The notes: a model not told the origin generated them from the sequence alone. Shown: positions 34,880 to 47,884, counted from the stretch's first letter. The stretch is 64,000 bases of DNA from Spirometra erinaceieuropaei (GCA_902702965.1 CACRXP010000153.1:487408-551407), one strand, 5' to 3'. A program made the numbers and translations.

Positions 34880-37610
34880 GAAGATGCCAGGTTTATTTTG
34901 TTGACCAGCATGTGTCTATAGACGTATCCGCTCGCGGCCTTACGACTTGACATGGCTCTAAGTCGGCCTCTCTGTCAGGTCAGGGCAGATTGATTTGAGG
35001 TGGTGTTGCACCTTAACACGAATTCTTGCTACCCCAGGGCTGTATACCATCTCAAGCATCTAGGTCGACGAGCAAGAACAACCCAAGATTCAATTAGTGT
35101 GCAGACATATTAAGTGAGTAGAAATCAAACATAATCAACTCGAAATTCTCAGATGATATAAATAGAGTTGTGACTGGAGTCTGTACAGACAATCATACTG
35201 AGTGAGTTCCATCAACTTAAGTGTTTAGATTTTTAACTTTGTGCACGCCCAACAACAATTTCTCGATGGCACCAAACATAGTCAGAACGGTTTGTTCAAA
35301 ATATATTTTCCAAGCATATTTTCCTTTTATTCAGTCTGGTTGGTAAGGGTAACAAGTAATGCCTTTGTTTAGATAATCATGCATTTTCAGTTGACCTGAA
35401 TATACAGCCACTTCAAACTTCTAGATGCGTTCAGTTAGTCAGTCCTGAGCAGCCAACTGTTTTACATTTCAGAAGAAACAGCACAGTGAGTCCTGGAGAC
35501 GCATAAGCAGAACGTTTGCTAGTGCTGTTTAGGAAGCTATGTTTAGACTCGCTTCATGGATGTATATGGAGGTTGGCGGACGATGTTAGCATGCATTGTC
35601 CTTGTTGTGTTCTGCTGCATCCATAGAATGCAGACGCTGACGTTACGATCTACGAGCGTTTTTGGATGTGTATATATGCGCGTGTTTTTACCGTTTGTGA
35701 GACCGTTGTTGCCCGCTAAATGACCAAAATCCAGTTTTATAGAATACTTTCCTCTCATTCAAAAGGACAGAATATATGCACTCGTCCAACTGGCATCCAC
35801 GGAAGCCCACGAACTTCTTGTTCTACATTTCGCAAGGGGTCAACAATAACCAATATCCGTAAATGTCAGCTGAAAATCTAAAGCGTGTTTTCAGTTAGAA
35901 GACATTTTAAATGCAGGTTTAATTATTAATTCACGTGCGGCATCATCCCGTGATAATTTTTCAGGCGGAATTCGATTTTCAAAAGCGCTTTTTTCCATCG
36001 ATCACAGCATCCGCATTTTCTACGCAATGTCTGCATCAAAAGAACGATTTTTTACGTATATTATCGTTCCCCGCCAAAGGTTAACTATATTCTATAGAGA
36101 AAATAAACAAAATTGTCTTCTGTATATTCCGTGCCAGTGATTTATTTCTTTTTTAAATTGCATGCAGTAAATTTTCAATGTCATCAAACGAAGTCAGAAC
36201 GACCTTGTTCAGCATATAGTTCGCGGGCCTATTTTAGTTTTATTCAGTTTATTTAATAAGGGTAACATACAACGTCCTTTTTAAGATTCTCATGCATTTT
36301 CCAGTTGAAATGACTATGCAGCCATTTGAAATTTGCGGATGTGTTCAGTTAGTCCGTCCTGAACAAGCAAACTGCTTCACATTCTAGAAGACGCAGGACA
36401 GTGAATCCTAGAGGCACATAAGCAGAAAGTTCGATTATGCTGTTTGGGAGGCTGTGCTCAGACTCGCCTCTTGGATGTATATGGAGAGTGGCGGACGAAG
36501 TTAGTGAGCAGACTTCGCGTCGTGTTCTGCTGCATTCACGGAATACAGCCGCTGACGTAACGCTTTACGAGGGTGTTTTGGGTGTGTAAATGTGCACGTA
36601 TTTTTACCATGGGTGAGGCCGCTGTTGCGCTCTTAATGACCAAAAATCCAGTTTTACAGGATACCTCCATGTCATTCAAAATCAATTGGCCGTCGGTACT
36701 CACAGAAGCCCACGAATGTCTCGTTCTGCATCCGGCAGGTGTTCACCAATAACCAATATCTGCTAATGTAGATCGACATTCGGAAGAATTGTTAAGTGCA
36801 GATTCCATTATTAATTGACACGTAAAATACTCCCATGATATTTTAATCAGGCCGGAATCCGATGTTCTGCATCACCAAAACATCCGCACATGCTAAACAA
36901 CGTCTGCGTAAATAGTTCGTATTTAGCCGTATTTAATTGATTCCCATTGAAGCTGAAATATATTCTGTATAAAGGCTAATCACAATCACCTTTTTGTATA
37001 CTCTGTGTAAATGATTTACTTCGTCCATTAGCGTGCTCAAAGAGACAGTTTTCCTTTCAATCTCAAAGCAGTTCAATTCCCGGATACTTTTAAGTCTACT
37101 CTGCAGTTACATTTTCTGTATACTTTTCGTATAAAGATAATAGCATTTTCAAATTGTCGCTAAGATGGTATCATATAATTCTCTTATATTTTGCACTAAC
37201 TTGAGAAAATGTTTCTACTCCATTAGCAATCTTTACAAGCATAGTTATACGATAATATTTGAATGGACCTTTGATGAACGCGAAAGCTCCCATACTTTAA
37301 AATGCCCTCTGGACTGAGAAGTACTCTTAATCGAGTGGGAAATTTGTTAATGTGACTTGGAACCAATTGATTATTAGAAAGAATGTGTTTTGCATGTATA
37401 AGACCGCCCGTAATATTTATTTTTGATAAAATTAACTGCTTATTTAGGCGCATTTTTCCCGATTGAGTCTTGTTCTTCTTGTGAACTCAAATATCACTTA
37501 GAGAATGCATGCGCAAAAATGCCTTTCCTAACTAATTTATTGAAAAATCACATCTATTTGGAATTAACATATTCTGTGTTTCCAAAACGATTTTTCCTTT
37601 ATGCCGTTGA
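34880..37610 (+). repeat. R1 composite repeat, copy c, with internal tandem duplication
   Basis: The copy runs in the order RT edge, central part, central part again, distal part. The left edge (34,905-35,000) matches the end of the RT relic at 3,911-4,000, for example CAGCATGTGTCTA and GTCGGCCTCTCTGTCAG. The central part is present twice, head to tail: 35,270-36,130 and 36,180-37,010. Both keep GCATTTTCAGTTGA or GCATTTTCCAGTTGA, CATAAGCAGAA.GTT, GGATGTATATGGAG and AGCCCACGAA. The distal part (37,050-37,610) matches 2,770-2,280. Nothing is coding. Confidence 0.7.
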
Positions 37611-37619
37611 TTGTACAGT

Positions 37620-40600
37620 AAAGCATTCAACTGTTCAAATCAAAAGATTTTTCATCTTTCCATGACTCCCGACTTGTTTTAAATGTGCAAATCATAAGAA
37701 AAAAACAGAGGGCTATGATTGCGTTTCGCGTGTTTTTGCATTACACTTTATGATTTCAGACCTCAGAGGGATCATAGTAGAAAATGTGACTTTAAAGCCA
37801 GACGGCAAGCTCAACATAAAATGTACACCTACTCCACTAATTTTGGTTTAGCTTACTTCATTAACTGTCATAGATTACCCTGCATGTCGAATTAATTTGC
37901 GGTTTACGATTGCACATAGATGTAGAAGGCACACCTCCAACCTACGGCACCGAACATTTATGGCCCTCTAGCATGCAGCAGCATGGACATCAGTTTTAAT
38001 GCAGTAATCAGCCGATCATACCCTTTACTGGACATTGTAACTGTCAGCGACGACATCTTCGACCGTTGTTGACGACGATATTGACCGTTTGTTCCAGAGC
38101 AAATTGAGGCAGTCACGGTGAGTTGAGTATGAAGTACTTTTTCGTAAGATTCGATTCGCGCTGCATCTTCTCAACTCCCTCCTCCTCCCCAACCTGATCC
38201 TAACGTTAAAACGCAGCCAAGCAGATCAGAGGCTGAAGATGCGCATGTGGCAGACACATACGACCTGCACCTAGACATACCACCACATGACCTGATCCAC
38301 AACAAACCTTCCACCTGGATGGTAACGAACAACAAAACAACCGCCCTGACACGAACAAAACTCAATGCTCAGAAGGGTGAGAGACAGCCCTGTGGTGGCC
38401 TAGACCATCACCCTTTATAGGCCGCGTAACCAGTCAGCCATCAATAGGGAGGTACTGCCCAAATGTGCGCACACTCCTTCCATGCCTGTGGATGTCCACC
38501 GATGACATTAAAAGACAGCATAACAACACTGGTCAACAACTTTATTGGTGGAATGCTGAGTATCCGGAATTTGAACGGGGAATCCGTAGGCAATTTTGAG
38601 GAGACGTAATTGCCTATTGGATAGGTAAGACAATGTACATTGTTATGCAAATTATTAAGGAGATATATATGCACTTATATAACATCGAAAATTTATAAGA
38701 AACATTATTACAATTTTAGAAGTCCATTTTTACGAATTGCAGTTTTTGAGACTACTGGAAGGAGATTTATTTAAACGCTCACGTCGTGAAGTAATTGAAT
38801 TATTATAATTTTTTCTACTCAGTGTAATTCAATTGCAGTACTGCTTAAGAAATATTTCAAGGTCAAAAACCCATTTGCGAATTTCGGTTAATATTAAATG
38901 AATCAGCACATCTTCTACAGGCCCAGCTTTTATTCTGGTGGCTCTGATCTATCTCGCGCGACGACGCTTTAAAGGACAAATTAAACGGGACCCTTTCAGC
39001 CGCTCTTTCGGCACGGTATTCCGTCACTCAACGCTCCCGAAGTACCTACAACAAGAACAGAAGAATATTTTAAAGTGGGGAATGATAGGCAAAAATGAAT
39101 GTCATTAGATATCCCGTTGGGAAGTTCAATGAGACCTCTCTAATCATTTTGAAGTTTTCGTTATTTGACGGCTGACATTCGCGTGGACGTTTTTAGGAGA
39201 TTATACACACAACGGATGGACTAACTTTCTTGCGCTCTGCATAAGTAAGCATACAATATTATGACGATGCTTGTGTACATGACACCTGGCAAGGGAGTCC
39301 AATGCTCCTTATTGTTACCATGACGCACGGAGTTTTGGCGTGGCCCCTGAACATCGTAAAATGACGTTCTGCTGAAGCACGCATAGCATTTTCTTTTCAT
39401 ATTCGTATTAGTTGTGAAATAGTTCCCTCGCCTAAGAATAACTTCCAGAACATATCTAAAAGTTTCCTTTGGCATCGTAGAAATGCCTTTTTAACACGAT
39501 AAGGTCAACGTGCCCAAACGGTTGTTTCTGATCTCAAACAATTGATGTACGATCAGTGTTTGACCGCGTTACGCCTGCACTACGAACAGAACAAATGACA
39601 ATTGTCGTATTGTTGTGGTTTGCGAGGATGTTTGATCTTAATCTCAGGCGATAGCGTTATGAACTAAAAAGAAACACTGCCACAATGATCAACATTTCTT
39701 CCTTTTTGTAATTACTGTCATTCCTTTTATTCTTCATCAAAATATTGCATGCGGTCTCCACGCCGAGATTTTTTCGGTACGGCATCTGGGTGCAGCTTTG
39801 TTAAAGCAGGGACAGTACTCCACTAGCATACCGTCAACTTGGTCTCAAGAAATCCTTCTATTTAATTGAAATTCGGACGCTGTTGAAAATATTGCATGCA
39901 AACCTACCATTTCTCGAAATGCCCGCCACTTTAACTCCGTATCTATATCTGTCGTACGCAGTTAATATGCCGAATTTCGCCTTGTATAATGTCTGCAATC
40001 TCATTGGTTTTCCTGCAAATAAACACCGTATTAATGGGGTTTAAAAGAGATTTGACCATTTTATACAAACACTATGAATAACTAACCAACGCATTCTACT
40101 GCAGAATTTCAAGATATCTTAGTCGCGCAATCGTACTAACATTTGAACAAGTTTCTTCCCCACCACCGACATTACACGAAATCGTTAAAAATGACTTCCA
40201 ATTATATGTGCAATTTGCCAATTCATTTTCAATTTTCTTTAAATTTATGTAGCCTGCTAATGCGTGAAACTAAATCGCTTTATAGATATATTTGGTTTAC
40301 ATTGCAGTGAGGTTTAAATCTGAGTTTGGGTTATGCGTTATATGTACATTTAGAGCACGGCCACATGAACCTTTACGAACTATTGGGCAAGGTCACAGGT
40401 AATGCGGGATATTCATTATACTGTTAAAAGAACAATCATATAGAAGACGTGCACGATCATTCTCCATACGGTTTTCATTTAATATAAACTAGCATCATCT
40501 TTAAATTGCGTATTTAATGAAAACTTATCATTTGGTTTTCACCAAATTTAACTTATAATATTTTAGGTCGTGAAATGTGCATTCCTTTCACATCATAACC

Positions 40601-41790
40601 CTCCACTTTTCGATGCTAATTATTATGTTTGCAGCATAATTTACATTCGCAGAATTTTTTTATGAGCCCGTATATGACGCCTTCTGATAGCTTGGAGAAA
40701 CATGCCAACATTAGCTGAAACTCAATTTCTGGTCGACGTTAGGTTTATTAGGCGTCTCAAGATACACTGCAAACCTGCAAACTTGATCAAGATTTTCACC
40801 CAAACAATGGGTCGAAAGGACTACAAGGACGACTGGGTGGCCATGCTTGTGAGCTGTATCTCATGCGGATACATAAGCGCATATACGGTCAGGCAACCAA
40901 GTACCATAGGACTTCAGCACACACTAAGCTGTAACGTCCATGATTTTCAGATCATGCTAGCGCAGGTGCTCACATAACTTTAAGCATATTCATACGTGCA
41001 AAAATATCGCAAATTTGCTGACTGTAGCGCATGCCAAATGCAGTTTGGGTTGACCTTATCGTATAACACTCTGGTCCCACGTGTTATGCAGATTACATTG
41101 GGCAGAAAGCCAGGACGTAAGTCCATACACATAGGTTTCTTGTTTTCAAAAATGTGCATATCCCAATTAAAATTTAGAAAAGACCCCCATTTAGAATCTT
41201 TTTTGTCTAATCACATTTCACGTAGAAGAAATCTATTGTACATCAAACATTATGTATGCGGTTTGGAAATGGATTCCCCATTTGGCCGAAAACTGTTGTG
41301 CCTACTTCAGCACATTCTCAACAATGAGAGTCACACCCTCAAAATAAGTGTGCCTGCGTGTTCATAGCAAAGCCCAGCTATCGTTTTTGATATTTTTGCT
41401 AAATAACACGTCAATGCGAAGTACAACTGTGTGTCCCCTTTGTTAATTCTGATTTCCTAGCGATAGGCAGAGATCATTGCTTCAAGCTACATATACACCA
41501 ATACATCATTTACCCAAATCATCTTCTCCTTATCATTTTTATGAACAACAACATATTGACCGACCTGCTAAAAATATAATGTAAGGACAAATGTTCTTTG
41601 CAGAAAAGTCATAACAGAACGAAATCTGTGATATTTGCAAGTTAAATATTCTCAGGTTTGTTCATTTCCTTGGCATGATTTAAAGTTTTGTAGGCTGCAT
41701 AGTTTTGTACTTCAAATGGTTACTGCCAACTCAGCATTTCTTGATGTGGAAGAACGCTGCAATCACTGGCGCGTATGTGTAACATCTTTC
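37620..41790. other. Gene-poor AT-rich stretch
   Basis: No supportable gene. The longest frames (91 codons at 40,702 and 123 codons at 40,996, both +) have no motif, splice context or window paralogue. A fragment at 38,870-38,910 resembles an F1 terminal repeat (ATTTCGGTTAATATTAAATGA), but too little is left to be sure. Confidence 0.35.
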
Positions 41791-41794
41791 ATTA

Positions 41795-41925
41795 ATTGGG
41801 AGTGACGGGTTCATATGCACTGCCTGAAGCATTTGAATATGCACCGGAGACCTTCAAAGAGGTCACTCGAATCATATATGACACGTGTTCATTGTTCGCT
41901 GTTGTAGTTGACATCCATTAAGGTT
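41795..41925 (-). pseudogene. Decayed last exon of the secreted-protein family (copy E)
   Basis: On the minus strand, a run of bases aligns to the centre of exon 3 of copies A and C. TCATATATGATTCGAGTG matches AAATATGACTCGACTG, then TCAAATGCTTCAGG matches ACAAATGCTCATAA, then GCATATGAACCCGTCA matches GCTTATGAACCCATCA. Spacing is kept. In frame it still reads IRVTSL and SAYEPV before a stop. The YW signature and both exon ends are lost. Confidence 0.5.
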
Positions 41926-42035
41926 TCTAAACTCCTGGCCCGTTCGACAGGAGATTTGATAGTGGGGAAGTCGACGTTACATTCATTTAATCAATGTGCA
42001 TTGTTTAACCCATTATTATATTTAGCCCGCCTGCT

Positions 42036-42112
42036 GCTCGTCTGTGGTCCATTGGTAAAAACGCCGGCCTCGGAACATTCTTCACTGGGTTCAAATCGCT
42101 CTTGGGGCGCGC
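42036..42112 (+). repeat. tRNA-derived SINE-like unit
   Basis: An A box TGGTCCATTGG (42,045-42,055) and a B box GGTTCAAATCG (42,088-42,098) sit 32 nt apart, in tRNA-like context. The arms do not close into a cloverleaf, so I call it a SINE head or tRNA pseudogene. Confidence 0.45.
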
Positions 42113-43878
42113 TTTTTAAGTAACATCCCGAAGGTACTTGTACGTCTACCATTTTCAAGTATAAAAACTGGAAAAGTTTTTAAGGGTGTAGGAGGAGCTA
42201 TTTAACCAGACCAACGGGAAGAAGCAAGTAGCGAACGATATGAAGCAAGTTACAGGCGACTCAGCCTTTCTTTGAATGCTGGTCCCATTGTCCGAAAGAG
42301 AATGGTTGTTCCAGAGAAAGTCATGTCGAAGTTCCGTGTGGACCAAGTTATTGTTAGTTATGATCCAATTTCTTAATCTAAGTGGGCCCTCAGATCGTCC
42401 AGTAGTCAGAAATCTCAGAAAAGGCAAATCCGTCTAAGGTCGAAAAGTTCAAACCGAATTCAAAAGGCGTTCCTGGACAAGGCTCTCCGACAGTCTCTTT
42501 TTGAATAATTGTTCACAGATGTTGTTAAGTCCGCAGTGCCCTCTGAAGACGAAAGTTTCAAGGAGATATCAAATACAAGGAAGGATCCCTTTTTAAACGT
42601 CAGGCGTCCAAAACGTGTGCCACATCATGGGTTGGTAAGCAGATAGAGAGCATGTGCATTTTGTTTCCATTCTCAAAAAAGAAAGCACACTCAGAATTAT
42701 TCATTTGGAACGCAAATACACGAGTGCATCTCTGACATAGACTCGACACACATGGGCTACGTAGACAGTCGCCTATTTCGACTCGTAATCAGACTCTTCT
42801 TAAATGGTTTTCCGATCAAGTTCAATATGAACGTTGGTTTTTCGAATAGAAGTGTAGAACTTCGGGTGAGACGTACGTTACAGCATGTCGACGCAGATAT
42901 TGGAGGAGGTCAAGCTACTAATACTTTAGGGAGTTCCGCGTACATTCGTTCACCTATAATCTAACTCTTCGAATTTTCTTTTCACATGCTGTTCAGCCAG
43001 TCTGCTGACCTTTTTTGGTTCAAAGCTCTTTTCCTTGCATGCCCATGAAGTTCATTGGCAACTTTTTGCTGCCGCTTCTACAGGATTCGTGTGTTAGTCG
43101 TTTTCGCAGTTGCAAGTTGTTTTCAGCGGTCCCAGAGCATTTCTTTTTACTGTTTCACTTAATTGTTGCTCAATGTATTTTCACTCAAACTGCCATCTCA
43201 TATTGAAATTAAGATCTCATTGTCTGAACCAATGAACGAGTCACCACTTAGTTAGCATCCCTAAACATAATTGGACCGAACCCGACCCTGGATGAGTCTG
43301 GCCTTCATGGAGTCGTCGCGGAACTGGACACCGAATTCGATGTTCCTACATTGGCGACCACGTTACGACTTCGTAACTCCAATACCCATGCCAGGTATCA
43401 AACTCCTCATCTTTTCAGTGCACAGATTGCAGACTCACCCACCATTTTCTTCGCATTTGTAATTTTATGCCGTTCATCAGGCCGAATGTACGGAAATGTC
43501 CTCAGGGATAATTTAAGCAAGTTTCTTCCTGTTTGAAGGAAATTGTCTTACGCTAACAGACAAAATTGGATAATTGACATCAGCATAGCAAAGAAGTCGA
43601 ACGCACGGAGGCGATGATGGCGATGAAAGTAGATAAGGATGAGTGGGAGGCCGATAACCTTATGTTCAAATAAGGCTCTCGCGATAACGGTTGACTTAAG
43701 TTCAAAACACAAGGTTCTTTTGTCTAATACCTGAAGAGTGAGTGGTAAGCTATATCCAAACACGAAGATTTGCAACGGAAATTATCAAACTCTCGCTGGC
43801 TTGTAGATTGCTCTCGCCTACCGCTGGTGCGGTTAAGCCCGGTATGCGAGGTGCCGGGAACGAGATTCAACTTTCTTA
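42113..43878. other. No supportable gene
   Basis: Only short chance frames. Nothing recognised. Confidence 0.3.
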
Positions 43879-44067
43879 TTAAAGTGGTATGTTTGCGAGG
43901 CGCAACTTTTTAAATTTTTCTTCTATAATATTGAAAAATGATTGTGGCAGGTAGTGCTCTATGACAGTCCGACCGTAGTTGCGGACGACGTCCAACGTGC
44001 GTTTCTCGGCGGGGTAGAGCAGGGACGGCGAATTGCTAGTGAAATAGTTTAGAGTGAGAGTAAACAT
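43879..44067 (-). CDS. Candidate terminal exon of an unrecognised gene
   Basis: The frame reads FTLTLNYFTSNSPSLLYP, then AEKRTLDVVRNYGRTVIEHY and LPQSFFNIIEEKFKKL, and ends LRLANIPL-stop. The middle uses G/C-rich third positions (GTC GTC CGC AAC TAC), unlike its AT-rich flanks. An AG (GCATTAG|att at about 44,078) could serve as acceptor. The composition is that of a folded globular protein. I cannot name it, and no neighbouring exon was found within a few kb. It may be a lone exon of a long-intron gene or a retroelement scrap. Confidence 0.35.
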   Translation of the reverse strand: MFTLTLNYFTSNSPSLLYPAEKRTLDVVRNYGRTVIEHYLPQSFFNIIEEKFKKLRLANIPL

Positions 44068-44079
44068 TTGCTGAATCTA

Positions 44080-45060
44080 ATGCATTCTCTCTGCCTCCGT
44101 CAACCGTCCCGGTGTCAAGGTGTCAAGGAGGCAAGTGGTGCAAGTGGCTCGTACGGCGTAAATCTGCACCTAGGTGTACTATCATACATGCTAGTACACA
44201 ACAGACACTGAGCATGATTTTATATAGCAACAAGGAGGAAGAGGGGAGTTCGGCTTCACCGGACTGGGAGAATCCATTGCAGCCTGACTCGCAATCGACC
44301 AGTTGGCCACTCCACACAAACTCTCACTGGGCTGGATGTGAGGTACGAGATATCCCTTCCGTTGGCAAGCTCCCAAGCCAGAGCTTTTAATGCACCACGA
44401 TGGCTTCAAATGCAATAGTTTATAGTGATGCAAATGCACTGAAATCATCACATAGATATTGACCTCGTCTGTGCGTGCCACATGCGTATACACGAACCCC
44501 CTAACACACACAAAAGCGCCAGGATTTCACACAGATGAGTGCGTGATATTTAAGGCCTCACTGCTCGTGCTTCATGCAGACGCATCGACACATCCCCGTC
44601 CTAAGTATTGGACAATATTTCTCTAGTTTGAATAAACAATTCGATCCCTTAATTCGATCCCTTTTGTGCTGTTACCCAGTTGCCTTCTATCCGCACTAGC
44701 TGTGTCTATATTTTCTGCATAACGGGGATATTTAAGGTGGAGGTGTGTTGAAGTTTGTTAGCGCCAGCAAAGAGTTATATGCGCTTCACGCACCGATTTG
44801 TTGTTTTAGAAAGAAAGTCGGCAAAGGCAATATGCACTACAATGGTGATTTCGGCTACTGTTATACTAGTATCAAGCAGTAGTTCAACCCCAACCTAAAA
44901 TACCTGAGACTTGAATTTGCGCTCAGCTGGGTGTGGAGCATTTAAGTCAATCGCTATCAGCAATTTCTACAATGTTGCAGTCGTTCTATAGAGTCAGTTG
45001 CTTGTCACTAAGTTAGAGCCTCCGTGTTTGCTAATTCGGGGGCGTTTCCATAGTGATGTA
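44080..45060. other. No supportable gene
   Basis: Short overlapping frames at 44,112-44,511 only. Nothing recognised. Confidence 0.3.
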
Positions 45061-45738
45061 CAGTAGGTGGTCTAACTCATTTAATGTCAACCGAATTTCC
45101 GAAATGCGTTTTCCTTTCGAAAAGATTAATAAAGTAGCGTTGTAAAACTAGTCAGTCTGCAAAACTATTTAATTTTATTTTATTTTATTTCAGTTACCTC
45201 AGGGTGCCGGTTTTCGAACGAACTTCCTTTTGTCTGCATGCAAAAAACTACACTCTGTAAAACATGAATACTTTAGTCGAATGCATTTTTTTCATTGATT
45301 TTCGACGCCCATAAAATTTCACTTATATTTCATGAAAACATGGATAAAAATATTTATTATTTTACTCATTCGGTAAGAAATTACGTCTTCTTCAAATATT
45401 TTACTTGAAGGAAGGACATGATTAGGTTTTCAAAACGATTCTAATTGTGGGACTTTTTAATACCATGAAATGACTTTTCATCAATCGCCATATCTCTCTA
45501 TTTACCAATGGACTGTTAGGGGCGTCAAAAATCAAAGAGAAACATTCATTCGACTAAAGTAGTCATGTTTTACAGAGTGCATTTTTTGCATGCAGCCAAA
45601 AGGTAGCTCATTCGACAACCGGAATCCTGAGATAACTGAAATATTATAGAATAATTTTGCTGGCTAACTAGTTTTACAACTCTACAATAGTGCATTTAGG
45701 AATTTCGGTTGATATTTCATGAGTTAGCCCACCTACGT
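45061..45738. mobile_element. F1 foldback/MITE-like element, copy a (complete, about 680 bp)
   Basis: The arms are inverted copies. The left starts CAGTAGGTGG..TAACTCATTTAATG, then TCAACCGAATTTCCGAAATG. The right, reversed, reads GTAGGTGGGCTAACTCATGA, then TCAACCGAAATTCCTAAATG. Pairing continues through AAAACTAGT, CTGCATGCAAAAAA and CACTCTGTAAAACATGA to about 45,312 and 45,520. That gives arms of roughly 220-250 bp around a loop of about 200 bp. There is no transposase frame. The right end abuts a (TA)n tract at 45,740. It is probably a non-autonomous DNA transposon, class unknown. Confidence 0.75.
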
Positions 45739-45744
45739 TATATA

Positions 45745-47560
45745 TATATATAGGTTGGTTCGTTGCTGATGAGGTGAGCATCCGTGGCTCAGGTTGGAAA
45801 TTGGAATGGCACTGAATCAAGCGCTTGACGACCTCCTCCTCCATTCTTTCTGACATTGAATGTGTATGACCTACTACGGTCGGTAAATAAACCACAAATA
45901 ATATGCTCAGTTAATCTCGCCACTATCATTGTACTTAACTCAGTAAGCATTATTTATTGATGTATGGTCAACCCCGTACGACTATAAAAGTGAACTGTCT
46001 AACCACAGTGAGAGCGAGAAAGCAAGTACTCATCTCCAACCGGACTGATCAAACTTTACTCTTGCACAAATCAGATATGTTATCCGCCGTATTTTATATT
46101 ATTAACCCTAGCTGTTACCTACGGAATACTTGCTAATACCAATTTCGGTCGTTTCAGAGAAGTACTGGAGTACCATCTATTTTATCTAGTTCGACCATAT
46201 CGCAGCTTGCTACTTTGCTATATCTGCATCGACCATCCACTATACTCGGAGACCCCAGATGTACCAGTCGATCCTAAATGGCAGACACAGGCATCCGAAT
46301 CAATGCCTGCTCAGGGAGTTTGTGCAGCCCATAGCGATCGTTATACACTGGCACATACGCATCGCGAAGTGACAGGCATGAAGAGAGTACCCTCGCCAAG
46401 GTCAGCATATTTGCATCCTGAGATTATTCAATCCTCTCAGGTGGGCACTCGCGAGGGCCGACGAAATGTGACCACTACAAAGGGGCACCACTTCATGCAC
46501 TCCAACACGCCTCTATGAGGATTTCGCTGTTGGATTCAATCGTTTTATTGCCATAGGTGCTACTGGCTACATTTCAGTAGCAGTATTTCGAACGTATCAT
46601 TTTGCATTTGGCCATCGAAGTTGCAGGTTCCAAACCCTCTTGAAAATGAATTGAAAGATATTGATTAGGACACGTATCCACTGCTTCAATGCAGATCCAA
46701 TACATGGCTACACTCCAACTGAAGTCAACAGAGGATTGATGTCTACTTCTCATGCCTTCTCATTCCGTCTTTTAAAGCGGGCGCTTGCTCGAAACTCCCT
46801 GGCACCCACTTTTCATTGAATAGCTGACTGCGGGATTGTTTGCCTCCGAAAATAATTGAATGTCGCGCCTAAGCTGCCGTGGTTTTCGCTGGTACCGACG
46901 ATGAACCCTTCAAAACGATTCGCATATGTCTGCTTGACAGCCAGCCGCCCCCAACCGCCGCCCGCCAACCACCCCTATAGCACGCTCCCTATTTCTTGCA
47001 CCCGAGCTTCGGTGTGCCATATCTGCGTCCTTCTTAGGTGCGTGCGTGACGACTCCACCTTTCCTTCTTCTGTTTTCTGATTGCCTATCAATGGGAATGG
47101 CAGAAGACCTTACACACATGTGATAGACAACCGAGACACATGTGGACGCAGTTTCCGATATATGCTGAGCAGTTGCTACGCGGCATTCTAAGTAACTTTC
47201 GGCCTCTTCATCCTCTGTCGTGGGCGGCTACGTACTTATGTTGCCCGACAATAAGAGGTTGATAAACCAGGTGTGTTCTTATTCTACAACCCCTACGTCT
47301 GTGGACGGTCAAGCAGATGGCTTATATTCAACTCCCTTCGTTTATTATTAGCCCGGATGTGTACATTGCAGTCCGGTCATCGTAAGCGACAATTTCCACC
47401 GAGTAATCTACGAAGTAGACGCATTACCGGTAGGGAGGCAGATTTCTGCGGCATATGCCGCAATTTGTCTATCCACTTGACTGCCCTTTTTTGACAAGAC
47501 TATGTTATGACGACAGAAACGAACAGGCGATTTCCAGGTAGCATTTCAGAAGACGAAGTG
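45745..47560. other. No supportable gene
   Basis: The frame at 46,207-46,518 (+) is GC-richer and low in motifs. A B-box-like GGTTCCAAACCC near 46,627 has no matching A box. Nothing is supportable. Confidence 0.3.
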
Positions 47561-47562
47561 CA

Positions 47563-47796
47563 GTATTTATAGCCCGCAGCTGCCGTGGGACTGTGTGCAC
47601 ACTGCAATCACCGCTGGGGTCGTAATTGATGCGGTGGGGGTTTCTCAGTCCGAGTGCGAGTGGACATCACGAAAATTAACGACTCGGACTCGGACTGACA
47701 GGCCACCAGTGCATCATTTACGACCACAGCGGTAAGTGCGAGAACTGTTAATTGCAGTGTGCATACAATCCCACAGCAGTCACGTGCTATAAATAA
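47563..47796. repeat. Imperfect 234-nt palindrome
   Basis: The outer arms are GTATTTATAGCCCGCAGCTG..GTGGGACTGTGTGCACACTG..GGTCGTAATTGATGC and its partner ending CTATAAATA. The inner arms are CTCAGTCCGAGTGCGAGTGG (47,645) and GACTCGGACTCGGACTGACA (47,681). The loop is about 16 nt. Each arm carries a TATA-like box, and a PLE hammerhead motif follows 42 nt after the right arm. It may be two inverted PLE ends. Confidence 0.7.
47788..47795 (+). promoter_or_regulatory. TATA-like box of PLE fragment
   Basis: TATAAATA lies 50 nt before a hammerhead core, as in the 18.1 kb PLE relic (51 nt). Confidence 0.4.
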
Positions 47797-47831
47797 TGCC
47801 CTCCATGTGCCACCATCATCTTTATCTGCAA

Positions 47832-47880
47832 ATGTATCTGATGATGGCTTCGAGTAAGAATCCGAAACGTCAGGCCAATA
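47832..47880 (+). ncRNA. Hammerhead-like ribozyme motif (PLE end)
   Basis: The core is fully canonical: CTGATGA (47,838-47,844), T, GGCTTC, loop GAGTAA, GAATCC, GAAAC, GTC (47,869-47,871). Stem II pairs at five of six positions with one C-U mismatch. No PLE coding sequence adjoins, so only the element's end remains. This and the 58.98 kb motif are the best candidates for activity. Confidence 0.65.
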
Positions 47881-47884
47881 CTTT

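Noticed and set aside
40996..41367. 123-codon frame
   Set aside because: No motif, no splice sites and no paralogue in the window.
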